A stretch of DNA of 64,000 nt from Chlamydia serpentis (GTDB lineage Bacteria > Chlamydiota > Chlamydiia > Chlamydiales > Chlamydiaceae): contig NZ_LT993738.1 of the NCBI RefSeq assembly GCF_900239945.1, positions 1,134,610 to 1,198,609 on the forward strand, given 5' to 3'. The notes under the pieces are model-generated. The model was given only the letters and a program-made list of their open reading frames with translations. It made no database searches and was not told where the DNA came from. This document shows positions 19,110 through 28,093 of the stretch, one piece after another. Position 1 is the stretch's first letter. Each line of letters opens with the position of its first letter. The position numbers and the translations under genes were made by a program.

Positions 19110-20543
19110 TTACACTTTTGCTAGGTAGTTTTTTACATAGTTTCGAAAAAAATCGCAGTTTTTTGAATTTAAGGCATTAGGAATCCAAAGAGCGAATTGA
19201 AGCAGGGCTTGTTCTATAAACATCTCATACCCATGAATAACAAAAGAGCCTTTTTTCTTGGCATGTTGGAGATATAGAGAGGGATAGGGCTTGGTATTGA
19301 TATCCATAACAATAGGAGGGAATATCCATGGGAAGATAACTTCAGGAGGGAGACAGTTGATGATTATATCAGCAGTATTGAAGTTGAGCAGGGAATCTAG
19401 GGTATGGGCTCGGCCTTTACACAAAGCCGCTAAAACCTTTCCTGAAGCTACAGTTCTGTTGAAGATATGGATATCAGCGCCTTGGGTTGCTAATACTGAA
19501 GCAATTGCCTTAGCAGATCCTCCAGCCCCTACAATGGCAATTTGTTTTTTATCAACAGATATGTTCTTACGTTTTAGAAGTTGAAAAACTCCTTCACCGT
19601 CTGTATTGTATCCTATAATTTTTTGGTTCTGAAAGACGAGAGTGTTTATTGCCTTACAAAGACTTGCGGATTCATGGAGATAATCTACATAGGGTAGAAT
19701 AGCAGTTTTTAGTGGCATGGTAACACTAAGACCAGAGAAGGGAAGATCTCGAATTAGGGAGAAAAACGTATCAACTTCATTTAGGGCAACAGGAATTTTG
19801 ATATATGTAGCATTGAGAGAAAGTCTAGAAAATAAAAAGTTATGAGTGATATTACTGATACTATTAGTTATAGGATTTCCGATCAATCCGTAAATATTTA
19901 ATGTTTCAGAAAGCTGTGAGTAGTTGTAAGATAGTAGTTCTTCTAGTTTAGGTTGCCCTTCGACTGCTTGAGGAGCACAGATAGCAGCAGCGTAATTTAT
20001 AGCATTCCCTATGAATGGGGAGAGAATTCTCGATGGTAGCCCGTATGTTCCAAGACCTAGAACAGTAGACTTCTTGCAAAAAGAACGCGCCTTTTTTATA
20101 TAATTTAAAGCTTCGCTAGAGTTTAGTGGAGAGACTACTATTTTGTATATCTCAGCAGGAGTTAGGAGCATCTCATTATAGATTGCTTTCAGGTCTTCAT
20201 TTTTATCTGTATGGTAGGAAAGGATTAGTTTGATTCTCGGGTTTCTCATGAGGATAGCTTTAAGAGTAGCCTTAGGGAAACTGAGATCAATATCTATCCA
20301 CTTGGGAGAAAACTTTGTTAGAGAGTGTATTTTCTTGATCCACTGTGCTCTGGACATATCCTGGCGTTTCCTGAAGGTTAGGATAGGTTCTTTTGCCATG
20401 GCCATTAGAGTCATAAGTTCATGGTCATGAAGCTGATCTATAAGGTCTATTCGTAGTTCTATAATGTCTACGAGATGTAGGGAATTTAAAATTTGTTGTT
20501 GAGCATCAACAAATGAGGGACCGCTAACCGTGGCACATAGCAT
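19110..20543 (-). CDS. aroDE: Fused 3-dehydroquinate dehydratase / shikimate dehydrogenase
   Basis: A 477-residue bifunctional enzyme for shikimate pathway steps 3 and 4. I take the ATG at 20543 ([11 protein letters not shown]) as the start; the frame opens 26 codons earlier inside aroB, which is unlikely. The N-terminal type I dehydratase has ELRIDLID, ILTFRKRQD, the catalytic His in LILSYHTDK and the Schiff-base Lys in IYKIVVSP. The C-terminal AroE part has GLIGNPITNSISN, the catalytic Lys in GLSVTMPLK, YNTDGEG and the NADP loop VGAGGSAKAI. The fusion is like the plant arrangement. The first 20 bases overlap the end of aroB. Confidence 0.93.
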   Translation of the reverse strand: MLCATVSGPSFVDAQQQILNSLHLVDIIELRIDLIDQLHDHELMTLMAMAKEPILTFRKRQDMSRAQWIKKIHSLTKFSPKWIDIDLSFPKATLKAILMRNPRIKLILSYHTDKNEDLKAIYNEMLLTPAEIYKIVVSPLNSSEALNYIKKARSFCKKSTVLGLGTYGLPSRILSPFIGNAINYAAAICAPQAVEGQPKLEELLSYNYSQLSETLNIYGLIGNPITNSISNITHNFLFSRLSLNATYIKIPVALNEVDTFFSLIRDLPFSGLSVTMPLKTAILPYVDYLHESASLCKAINTLVFQNQKIIGYNTDGEGVFQLLKRKNISVDKKQIAIVGAGGSAKAIASVLATQGADIHIFNRTVASGKVLAALCKGRAHTLDSLLNFNTADIIINCLPPEVIFPWIFPPIVMDINTKPYPSLYLQHAKKKGSFVIHGYEMFIEQALLQFALWIPNALNSKNCDFFRNYVKNYLAKV

Positions 20544-21666
20544 GACACTCGCTCCATAGAATATCGTAAAGAATTTCCATATTTGGAGATGAACAATAAG
20601 TACCATTAAAAGGAGCAGCACGACCTAGATGTTCTATCATGATCATTTTTAGTTCATGTTTGGAGAAATTCTTTTTATCGTATCCTAAAGTATAGATAAT
20701 ATTTTCAGGGTTGTAGAGGCTATCATGAAGGTGTTCCGGGACGATATGTTTCAATTCCTTAAGTGTTGATGGAAGCTCGAATCTTTTAAGAAGTTTTTCG
20801 AGCTGGTCTATGAGTTGCGGATTTTGCATAACTCCTTCGGCGAGTGATACTTTGGTTTCTATCATCATGCCAACACTCACAGCTTGCCCATGGTTGATAG
20901 TTCCTTTAGAAAGAGTTTCTATAGCATGAGCTATAGAATGGCCAAAGTTTAGGATTTTTCTGATATGTAGGTCATAAGGATCGTCAGCAACAATAGCAGC
21001 TTTAATTTGGCAGTTCCTTTTGATGAATTCATAGAGGATTTGCGGTGACGAAAATAGCATTTTACTATGACTATTTAAAAATTCCCATAGGTAAGCATCA
21101 GCAATAAAAGCGTGTTTTATTGCTTCTGCAATGCCGTAGTGCCATTGTTCTCGGGGCAATGTAGAGAGGAACTCTGGACACATCCATACTTCTTTTGGTA
21201 AATAGAACGTTCCCAATCGATTTTTAATCCCCAACAAGTTAATACCATTTTTCCCTCCAATGCTGGCATCTATCATGGCAGTTATCGTTGTAGGAATTAG
21301 ATAGAGAGGTAGACCCCTACAATACGTAGCAGCTAGGAATCCTGTCATATCTAAGACAATGCCACCTCCAATACCAATAATCGAAGATTTCGGAGTGATA
21401 TTTTGATCTACAAGCTGGTATTGTAGAGAAATAAATGTTTCCCAGGTTTTATTAGGTTCCCCGCTAGGAAAGGTTAGAACAACGACTTGGTATCCTAAAG
21501 CTTTAATATGATCTAAAATACGCGAGAGCACGTATTGCTGGGTTAGTTCATCTGTAATAATGACTAGGGGATATGTTGTGGGTATGGACGAAAATAACTT
21601 CTTTTGGAAGAAGTTCGATACCAACTTTATAGTATGGGGAGTAGTAATTATTGTCTCAGATATCAT
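20524..21666 (-). CDS. aroB: 3-dehydroquinate synthase
   Basis: A 380-residue NAD- and metal-dependent enzyme that cyclises DAHP to 3-dehydroquinate. Seen: [19 protein letters not shown] (NAD and metal contacts), [19 protein letters not shown], the metal ligand Glu in GIAEAIKHA, and His ligands in [11 protein letters not shown] and [10 protein letters not shown]. Start overlaps the aroC stop (ATGA), so translation is coupled. Length is slightly above the usual 360. Confidence 0.95.
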   Translation of the reverse strand: MISETIITTPHTIKLVSNFFQKKLFSSIPTTYPLVIITDELTQQYVLSRILDHIKALGYQVVVLTFPSGEPNKTWETFISLQYQLVDQNITPKSSIIGIGGGIVLDMTGFLAATYCRGLPLYLIPTTITAMIDASIGGKNGINLLGIKNRLGTFYLPKEVWMCPEFLSTLPREQWHYGIAEAIKHAFIADAYLWEFLNSHSKMLFSSPQILYEFIKRNCQIKAAIVADDPYDLHIRKILNFGHSIAHAIETLSKGTINHGQAVSVGMMIETKVSLAEGVMQNPQLIDQLEKLLKRFELPSTLKELKHIVPEHLHDSLYNPENIIYTLGYDKKNFSKHELKMIMIEHLGRAAPFNGTYCSSPNMEILYDILWSECHAMCHG

Positions 21667-22742
21667 AATTTAGAGCACCGTTGGTATAATAGAAGATCAG
21701 CAAGAACAAGGTTAATCATAGCTTCAACAACAGGAACTGCACGTATAGCTACACAAGGATCATGACGTCCTGCTTCAGACGTCGTATAGTTGGCTGCTTT
21801 TTTAGTTTTTGTTACTGTGGCACAGGGTCGTTTTATAGAGGACGTTGGCTTGAATGCTACGCGTCCTTCTAAAGGCACTCCTAGGGTTATTCCTCCCAGG
21901 GTGCCTCCACAATTATTGGATTTCAAGGTGATATTTCCTTCCTCTATAACAAAGGGATCTATGTATTGAGAACCCCGCATTTGAGCAGAGAAGAATCCCT
22001 TCCCTATTTCAAATCCTTTAGCAGCAGGAATACTCATCAAAGCATTTGCTAATAGAGCCTGAGTTTTTCCGAAAAGAGGCTCTCCAAGAAATTCGTGTAT
22101 TGGAGATGTTATAAAAGAAATGACACCTCCTAAGGAATCACCATCTTTTTCTATAGAGGTAAGAATTTCTTCAATTTTTTCTTCGGGTAAAGGAGAATAG
22201 AATCTGGAGGAGCGAATGTCGTGTATGATTTGTGGAGATATCTTAAGGTAGTCTGGCAGACTTAATGATGCTAAAGAGGATAAGTAGGCTAAAGTAAAAA
22301 TATTTTGATGAGCAAGCAATTTCTCAGCAACTACACCAGCAGCAACGCGGCATGCTGTTTCTCGAGCAGAGGCTCGACCCCCTCCGTTAGGATCTACAAT
22401 TCCAAACTTTTTTTCATAACTATACTGTGAATGACCGGGGCGATAAATTCCTACATTTTGTTCGTAAGGGGAACTATCAATATCAGTATTGAAGATTTGA
22501 AGTGATAAAGGAGCTCCTGTAGTTTTTCCTTTAAAAACTCCAGAAAGGATGTGAACGATATCTTCTTCTTTTCGACGCGAGGTTGCTGGGTTTCCTGGGC
22601 GTCGACGTGTCATTGCTGGAATGAAGTCTGATTGCTGAAGATCAAGTCCTGCGGGGCAGCCATCAATGACCACCCCAATAGAAGGACCATGGGATTCTCC
22701 CCACGTCGTAATAGAAAAAAGGGAACCAAAACTATTTTTCAT
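21663..22742 (-). CDS. aroC: Chorismate synthase
   Basis: A 359-residue FMN-dependent enzyme making chorismate, the last shikimate-pathway step. Family signatures are [19 protein letters not shown] at the N-terminus, [31 protein letters not shown] and the C-terminal [20 protein letters not shown]. Normal length. It overlaps aroB and aroK by four bases on each side. Confidence 0.97.
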   Translation of the reverse strand: MKNSFGSLFSITTWGESHGPSIGVVIDGCPAGLDLQQSDFIPAMTRRRPGNPATSRRKEEDIVHILSGVFKGKTTGAPLSLQIFNTDIDSSPYEQNVGIYRPGHSQYSYEKKFGIVDPNGGGRASARETACRVAAGVVAEKLLAHQNIFTLAYLSSLASLSLPDYLKISPQIIHDIRSSRFYSPLPEEKIEEILTSIEKDGDSLGGVISFITSPIHEFLGEPLFGKTQALLANALMSIPAAKGFEIGKGFFSAQMRGSQYIDPFVIEEGNITLKSNNCGGTLGGITLGVPLEGRVAFKPTSSIKRPCATVTKTKKAANYTTSEAGRHDPCVAIRAVPVVEAMINLVLADLLLYQRCSKL

Positions 22743-23269
22743 GCTTTTAATAAGTTAAGGAGCTCCTGACAAGCTTGCTCTAATGAATTTTCAGAAGTAT
22801 AATCTACGTGATCCACAGGGAAAATATAGTCAGCAAGTTGTTGCATGCGATTTGTACGCTCAGTTAAAATCTCAATTAAAGGTTTTGTTTTTGTAGCTTC
22901 TTTCAGACGTTCTGGTAGACCTCTTTTCTCGAGTCTTTGACAAACTAAAGTCAAGTGAAGGGATAGAAATACAAGAGGCCCTTTATTTTTAATGGCTTGA
23001 CAAGAGTGTTCATACATTAAAGTTCCTCCGCCAAGAGAAAGCACTCCTTCTTCTAAGGATATAGATTTAAGAATCTCTGCTTCACAGTGGCTGAAGCCAA
23101 GATCTCCGTAAGCTTTGTAGATCTCAGTAGACGTAGAGTATAGCCCTTTGCTATAGTTGCTTACAACTAAATCATCAAGATCGTAAAAAGCCACTTGCAG
23201 CGATTTAGCCAAAGCTTTTCCCAATGATGATTTTCCGCTTGTCGGTAGACCGCATAGAATAATTTTCAT
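22739..23269 (-). CDS. aroK: Shikimate kinase
   Basis: A 176-residue P-loop kinase that phosphorylates shikimate. Walker A is [11 protein letters not shown] (residues 7-17); the shikimate-binding Asp pair is YDLDDLV; GGGTL and [10 protein letters not shown] (lid) are present. The first 65 bases lie inside the 3' end of aroA in another frame, an unusually long overlap for this operon. Confidence 0.92.
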   Translation of the reverse strand: MKIILCGLPTSGKSSLGKALAKSLQVAFYDLDDLVVSNYSKGLYSTSTEIYKAYGDLGFSHCEAEILKSISLEEGVLSLGGGTLMYEHSCQAIKNKGPLVFLSLHLTLVCQRLEKRGLPERLKEATKTKPLIEILTERTNRMQQLADYIFPVDHVDYTSENSLEQACQELLNLLKA

Positions 23270-24542
23270 AGTACTCCTTAATATTAGCTTTCAATGACTT
23301 TAAAATGTGAATGAAATTAGGAAAAGTTTTTTTAACACATTCCGTATTATGAATATAACTATCACCAGAAGCATTTAAAGCTGCTATGGTTAATGCCATT
23401 GCGATTCTATGATCATCATGGGAGTTGAGAACAGCCCCGTAAAGGGGACTTGGATTAATAAGTAGACCATCATGAGTAGGCTGTATACAAGCTCCCATTT
23501 TTTGTAATTCTGCAGTGATTGTAAGAATACGATCCGATTCTTTATTTTTGGCGCTTTGTGCATTATAGAGATACGAGGGTGAATTTGCAAAACAACAAAG
23601 AACTGTGAGAATAGGCAGAGCATCGATACATTTATCCATGTCGATGGAACTACCAGAAAATAACGAAGGAGAGACTATGATGCCCTTGTTATCATAGTCT
23701 ACAGAAGCTCCTAAACTTTTTATTAGAGAAAAGAAGACTTTGTCTCCTTGTATATCTAGAATATCTAAGTTAAGAAGGTTGGTAGGATAGGATACTTTTG
23801 AGAGTAGAGCAGCCGCAGCAATGAAAGCTGCACTACTAAAGTCTCCCGAGACATGATAAGAAAACCCTTGGGGGCGAGAGCTTCCTGGGAAAGAGTAAGT
23901 GGTATCGGAACAAGAATAAGGAAGATGCAGTTTGTCTAACCACCAGAGACTAAGATCAAACCAAGGTCGTTCTTTAGGGTCAATGATAGTGAAGGAAGAA
24001 GGACCTTCGGCTAGAGAACATGCGATTGCTAGTCCTGATGCAAATTGTGAGTCACTACCCTCGACATCACTGTAGGCAGAGCGCAGGGGTCCTGATAACT
24101 TGAAAGGTAGAATATTTTTTCCTGAGGGCAATTGAAAAGAAGCTCCAAAGTTAGTTAATGCTTGAATCAGGGGAGTCATAGGACGTCGCTGTAACTGCTC
24201 GGATCCTGTAATAGTAACTTCTTTTGAAAAGACAGAGGCAAGAGCTGTCATAAAGCGCAGGGTGATGCCAGAATTTCCAGCATCTACGAGTGTGTGTTGT
24301 GGAAATTTTGCTAAGGGATTGCCGACAATTTCTAACATTTTAGGGAACTTTTTTATAGAAGCACCCATTTGTTTACAGGCATAAATCATAGTTGCGGTAT
24401 CAGGAGAATCTAAATAATTATGAATTATAGACTTTCCTTCAGCAACTGAAGCCCATAAAATAGCTCTTAAAGTATGGGATTTTGAAGGAGGAATGACAGC
24501 ATTCCCATACACGGAAGAAGGTGAAACTTTATAAGTAAGCAT
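23205..24542 (-). CDS. aroA: 3-phosphoshikimate 1-carboxyvinyltransferase (EPSP synthase)
   Basis: A 445-residue enzyme, first gene of the shikimate operon. Signatures: PPSKSHTLRAILWA at the N-terminus, LVDAGNSGITLRFMTALAS, RRPMTPLIQAL, SDSQFASGLAIA, KNKESDRI and SHDDHRIAMALTIAA. The last 20 or so residues run past the usual EPSP synthase end and overlap aroK. They may be a drifted tail kept because it contains the aroK start region. Confidence 0.95.
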   Translation of the reverse strand: MLTYKVSPSSVYGNAVIPPSKSHTLRAILWASVAEGKSIIHNYLDSPDTATMIYACKQMGASIKKFPKMLEIVGNPLAKFPQHTLVDAGNSGITLRFMTALASVFSKEVTITGSEQLQRRPMTPLIQALTNFGASFQLPSGKNILPFKLSGPLRSAYSDVEGSDSQFASGLAIACSLAEGPSSFTIIDPKERPWFDLSLWWLDKLHLPYSCSDTTYSFPGSSRPQGFSYHVSGDFSSAAFIAAAALLSKVSYPTNLLNLDILDIQGDKVFFSLIKSLGASVDYDNKGIIVSPSLFSGSSIDMDKCIDALPILTVLCCFANSPSYLYNAQSAKNKESDRILTITAELQKMGACIQPTHDGLLINPSPLYGAVLNSHDDHRIAMALTIAALNASGDSYIHNTECVKKTFPNFIHILKSLKANIKEYYENYSMRSTDKRKIIIGKSFG

Positions 24543-24610
24543 TTCTAAGCAAACTTATCTTTTTTTTAGGATAATTTGCCCGAATTCTTATTTCTCGTCT
24601 AAGAAAAATT

Positions 24611-25282
24611 CTATGGATTTATCGAGGTTGCAGGGGTACCAAAAATCATGTTTTCTAATTTCTCAACAAATCGCAAGCATAAATTCCCTTCAAAATGGCA
24701 AGCATAACTTAAAAGCTCGTCACCATGAGGAATGTCTTTAAGCTCCTGTTCCATTTCTGCAAGATGCCCTTGCTCTTCTAAAATGATGGATTTCACAGTA
24801 ATTTTGCTGCCAGCATCTTTTAGAATACTATGGTAGAGAGGGTAGAGTTCGGCAGCACGCAGTTCTATCGCGTAGGTTACTAAGATATAGGCTGAAGTTT
24901 TTAAAGTTTGGCCTGATAAATGGTATTGATTTTTCAGCACTTGACAAGTCTGCAAGTCTAGAATCTGGAGGTAGTATTTTGTAAGAAAGCCTCCGAGAAG
25001 ATTTTTGGATGTGTAATCAGGGAGAGGGGTTTCCGAAATTCTAGCAATTTGAGTTTTTAGATAGTGAGCATGACGAAATTCTTCAGAGGCATGCTTCAAA
25101 ACTTCTTCTTTCACTTGTGTAGGATGTTCACTCAAAGAAATTTTTTTTGCTCCAGTATTTTCTAGAAAGGAGAGGGTATTTACCCATTGCGCATGCCAAT
25201 AGTTGGAAGCTACAATCTTTTGAAGAACGGGCTTCCAACGATGAGCTGTTTTAATAAAATGTTTTATTGTGGTTGTAGGCAT
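24611..25282 (-). CDS. Ferritin-like di-iron carboxylate protein in the biotin operon
   Basis: A 223-residue helical protein with a complete di-iron pattern: Glu41, E68-F-R-H71, then Glu140 and E170-Q-G-H173. This is the E...ExxH...E...ExxH layout of ferritin-like di-iron oxidases and oxygenases, with about 30 residues between the first and second ligands of each half. No signal peptide. It is the last gene of the bio operon; its first 19 bases overlap the end of bioA copy 1, so expression is coupled. A role in biotin synthesis, for example oxidative formation of the pimeloyl chain, is my inference. Iron storage or another hydroxylation are alternatives. A decayed copy of its first 20 codons lies at 26763-26825. 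Confidence 0.75.
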   Translation of the reverse strand: MPTTTIKHFIKTAHRWKPVLQKIVASNYWHAQWVNTLSFLENTGAKKISLSEHPTQVKEEVLKHASEEFRHAHYLKTQIARISETPLPDYTSKNLLGGFLTKYYLQILDLQTCQVLKNQYHLSGQTLKTSAYILVTYAIELRAAELYPLYHSILKDAGSKITVKSIILEEQGHLAEMEQELKDIPHGDELLSYACHFEGNLCLRFVEKLENMIFGTPATSINP

Positions 25283-26550
25283 AGAGCATCCTGTAAGTAA
25301 GAATAAATGCTGTAGAGTTCCTTTTCTTGAATGCAGTAAGGGGGAACTAAATATAGTGTATTACCTGAAATAGAGATAAGAATACCACGTTCTAAGAAAA
25401 AATGATTGATTTGGTCCGTATATTGTGAAAAGTATCCTGTAGCTTCGGTAGGATAATCTACAGCAAGGACAGTCCCCAAGACTTGACAGCGTTGCCATAG
25501 GGAGCCATGAGCTTTTTGGAATTCGTAATGACAACGCTCTATCATTTGCCTTTGCTTTAGGCATTCTGGAGATATAGTGAGTTCTAAAGAGGCGAGGGCA
25601 ACGCTACAACCTAGAGGATTTCCAGCAAAGGTATGGCCGTGAAGCATAGCTTTCATGCGATCTTTAGAGACAAAGGCCTTATGGATTTCCTCAGTAGTGA
25701 CTGTTAAGGCTAGTGGAAGATACCCTCCTGTAAGTCCTTTAGAAAGGCAGATGATGTCGGGAGCGATCTCAGGAGTGTATTCGGAAGCAAAAAGTGGACC
25801 TGTACGGCCAAAGCCAGTGAGAATTTCATCTGCAATACAAATAATGCCGTAATGCTTTGCAAGTTTAAGAATTTCCTGTAAGCCTTCGGGATTATAAACT
25901 ATCATTCCGGCAGTTCCTTGTAATATAGGCTCGTAGATAAATGCTGCGATATTTCCCTGAGAAAAAACTTTTTTTGCTTGTGCAATTGCGAGCTCTTCTT
26001 TCCCGTAGTAAGGAGCTGAGATTATACTGCAAGGAAAAAAGAGATTATGAAAGGGAGTGGTCGTAGGAGTTTGACCAGCTACAGACATAGCTCCAAATGT
26101 ATCTCCATGGTAGGCATTACTGAATCCCACAAAGTGCGTTTTAGATTTGCCTTGATTATGGTAGTACTGCAGAGCGATTTTTATTGCTATTTCAATAGAT
26201 GTGGCTCCGTTGTCAGAGAAAAAGAAATGTTGTAGACCCTTAGGAAGTAGTGGGGTTAATTTTGACACTAAATCTAGAGCTGGTGCATGGGTGAAGTTAG
26301 CAAAAATGACATGTTCTAGTTTGTGTGCTTGCTCACACAACTTTTCAGTGATATAGGGATGCCCATGGCCATGAAGATTACACCACCAAGAAGATATTGC
26401 ATCGAGGTATTTTTCACCAGATTCGGTATAGAGGTAAGCACCCTCTCCTCGTACAATTCGTATTGGATCAGGTTCGAATGTAGATTGAATGAAGGGATGC
26501 CAGATAAAGCCTTGATTTTTTGTTGATTGCTTGTTCATAAGTCTTTCCAT
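25264..26550 (-). CDS. bioA: 7,8-diaminopelargonate synthase BioA, copy 1
   Basis: A 428-residue PLP aminotransferase converting KAPA to DAPA. Present: SWWCNLHGHGHP, NAYHGDTFGAMS, Asp241 in IADEILTGFGRTG and the PLP Lys271 in LSKGLTGGY. The phosphate-clasp motif HGHTFAGNPLGC (304-315) is intact, including Thr307, which in this fold reaches the partner's PLP phosphate. The C-terminal substrate-binding Arg (IRPFG in E. coli BioA) is lost: the segment reads LISISGN with Ser393. Residue 19 is Phe where E. coli has the active-site Tyr17. ATG at 26550 or the in-frame ATG at 26538 could start it. Nearly identical to copy 2 outside these patches. Confidence 0.9.
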   Translation of the reverse strand: MERLMNKQSTKNQGFIWHPFIQSTFEPDPIRIVRGEGAYLYTESGEKYLDAISSWWCNLHGHGHPYITEKLCEQAHKLEHVIFANFTHAPALDLVSKLTPLLPKGLQHFFFSDNGATSIEIAIKIALQYYHNQGKSKTHFVGFSNAYHGDTFGAMSVAGQTPTTTPFHNLFFPCSIISAPYYGKEELAIAQAKKVFSQGNIAAFIYEPILQGTAGMIVYNPEGLQEILKLAKHYGIICIADEILTGFGRTGPLFASEYTPEIAPDIICLSKGLTGGYLPLALTVTTEEIHKAFVSKDRMKAMLHGHTFAGNPLGCSVALASLELTISPECLKQRQMIERCHYEFQKAHGSLWQRCQVLGTVLAVDYPTEATGYFSQYTDQINHFFLERGILISISGNTLYLVPPYCIQEKELYSIYSYLQDALCLQPQ

Positions 26551-26752
26551 TGTTTTAGTAGTAGCTTGCTTTTATCTTTGTTATTTCTTTTTCTGAGGCA
26601 AGAGCACCGAATAGAGGGAATTTTGTTGTTTGAACTCATCACGCTTCTTGGTCTTTTGGATACCAGTTTAATATTATACCTAAAATAGTAACATTAAGGG
26701 AGTTCATAGCTTCTGTTATCAAACAAGTCTGATTAATACTTTTGCGTTATAC
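26551..26752 (-). pseudogene. bioD: Relic of the bioD 3' end
   Basis: On the minus strand this gap still translates in part like intact bioD: INQTCLITEAMN, ILGIILNWYPKDQEA, then two stops, VQTTKFPLFGALASEKEIT. Intact bioD has INHTCLTIEAMR, ILGIILNGYPKDEEE, VQTTKLPLLGNLASEKEIT. It carries a short deletion, two adjacent in-frame stops and a third stop near bioA copy 1. It is the bioD part of the 1543-base duplication, now non-coding. Confidence 0.85.
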
Positions 26753-26762
26753 TTGCCTTCTC

Positions 26763-26825
26763 TTTAGGAATAGGGGTCCAACGATGGGCTATTTTGATAG
26801 CATATTTTATTGTGGTTGTAGGCAT
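26763..26825 (-). pseudogene. Relic of the ferritin-like gene start
   Basis: Starting at 26825 the minus strand reads MPTTTIKYAIKIAHRWTPIP, matching the intact start MPTTTIKHFIKTAHRWKPVL, then diverges and stops after 30 codons (26733). It overlaps the end of bioA copy 2 exactly as the intact gene overlaps copy 1. It marks the other edge of the duplication. If translated it would give a 30-residue peptide. Confidence 0.82.
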
Positions 26826-28093
26826 AGAGCATCCTGTAAGTAAGAATAAATGCTGTAGAGTTCCTTTTCTTGAATGCAGTAGGGGGGGAATATATACAAA
26901 GTATTTCCTAGAGGACGAAGAAGAATACCGCGTTCTAAGAAAAAACGATTGAGTTGGTCCCTATATTGTGAAAAGTATCCTGTAGCTTCGGTAGGATAAT
27001 CTACAGCAAGGACAGTCCCCAAGACTTGACAGCGTTGCCATAGGGAGCCATGAGCTTTTTGGAATTCGTAATGACAACGCTCTATCATTTGCCTTTGCTT
27101 TAGGCATTCTGGAGATAAGGTGAGTTCTAAAGAGGCAAGCGCAGCACTGCAGCTTAGAGGAGCACCAGTAGAGGCATGGGCGTGAAGCATAGCTTTCATG
27201 CGATCTTTAGAGACAAAGGCCTTATGGATTTCCTCAGTAGTGACTGTTAAGGCTAGTGGAAGATACCCTCCTGTAAGTCCTTTAGAAAGGCAGATGATGT
27301 CGGGAGTGATCTCAGGAGTGTATTCGGAAGCAAAAAGTGGACCTGTACGGCCAAAGCCAGTGAGAATTTCATCTGCAATACAAATAATACCGTAGTGCTT
27401 TGCAAGTTTAAGAATCTCTAGTAAGCCTTCAGGATTATAGACTACCATTCCCGCAATGCCTTGCAATAACGGTTCATAGATAAACGCTGCGATATTTCCC
27501 TGAGAAAAAACTTTTTTTGCTTGTGCAATTGCGAGCTCTTCTTTCCCGTAGTAAGGAGCTGAGATTATACTGCAAGGAAAAAAGAGATTATGAAAGGGAG
27601 TGGTTGTAGGAGTTTGACCAGCTACAGACATAGCTCCAAATGTATCTCCATGGTAGGCATTACTGAATCCCACAAAGTGCGTTTTAGATTTGCCTTGATT
27701 ATGGTAGTATTGTAGAGCGATTTTTATTGCTATTTCAATAGATGTGGCTCCGTTATCAGAGAAAAAGAAATGTTGTAGACCCTTAGGAAGTAGTGGGGTT
27801 AATTTTGATACTAACTCTAAAGCTGGTGTATGAGTGAAGTTAGGGAACACGACGTTCTGTAGTTGATGTGCTTGCTCACACAACTTTTCAGTGATGTAGG
27901 GATGCCCATGGCCATGGAGATTACACCACCAAGAAGATATTGCATCGAGGTATTTTTCACCAGATTCGGTATAGAGGTAAGCACCCTCTCCTCGTACAAT
28001 TCGTATTGGATCAGGTTCTAATGCAGATTGAGTGAAGGGATGCCAGATAGAGCCCTGATTTTCTCTTGATTGCTTGTCCATAAGTCCTTCCAT
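26807..28093 (-). CDS. bioA: 7,8-diaminopelargonate synthase BioA, copy 2
   Basis: A 428-residue paralogue of copy 1 directly downstream of bioD. Asp241, PLP Lys271 and the SWW and YHGDTFG motifs are kept. The C-terminal Arg393 is present (LLRPLGN, like IRPFG in E. coli). The phosphate-clasp motif is broken: HAHASTGAPLSC replaces HGHTFAGNPLGC, with Ala307 for Thr and Ala311 for Asn. A G7 run (26882-26888) lies near the 3' end. The frame is completely open although neighbouring duplicated fragments have decayed. ATG at 28093 or 28081; either overlaps the end of bioD by more than 60 bases. Confidence 0.88.
   Translation of the reverse strand: MEGLMDKQSRENQGSIWHPFTQSALEPDPIRIVRGEGAYLYTESGEKYLDAISSWWCNLHGHGHPYITEKLCEQAHQLQNVVFPNFTHTPALELVSKLTPLLPKGLQHFFFSDNGATSIEIAIKIALQYYHNQGKSKTHFVGFSNAYHGDTFGAMSVAGQTPTTTPFHNLFFPCSIISAPYYGKEELAIAQAKKVFSQGNIAAFIYEPLLQGIAGMVVYNPEGLLEILKLAKHYGIICIADEILTGFGRTGPLFASEYTPEITPDIICLSKGLTGGYLPLALTVTTEEIHKAFVSKDRMKAMLHAHASTGAPLSCSAALASLELTLSPECLKQRQMIERCHYEFQKAHGSLWQRCQVLGTVLAVDYPTEATGYFSQYRDQLNRFFLERGILLRPLGNTLYIFPPYCIQEKELYSIYSYLQDALCLQPQ

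Larger units (their letters stand above)
25223..26752. repeat. Tandem duplication, unit A (downstream copy)
   Basis: This segment (5' end of the ferritin-like gene, bioA copy 1, decayed 3' part of bioD) is repeated at 26763-28295 with a constant offset of 1543 bases. Long stretches are identical, for example around 25985-26060 and 27528-27603. The junction lies between about 26752 and 26766. Edges were placed by eye and could move by some tens of bases. Confidence 0.85.

Noticed and set aside
20544..20621. 26-codon N-terminal extension of AroDE
   Set aside because: It lies inside the aroB coding region, is hydrophobic unlike the enzyme start, and the ATG at 20543 gives the normal dehydratase N-terminus.
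25264..28093. bioA duplication as an assembly artefact
   Set aside because: The copies differ at many positions and the duplicated flanks carry independent stops and deletions, which a misassembly would not create.
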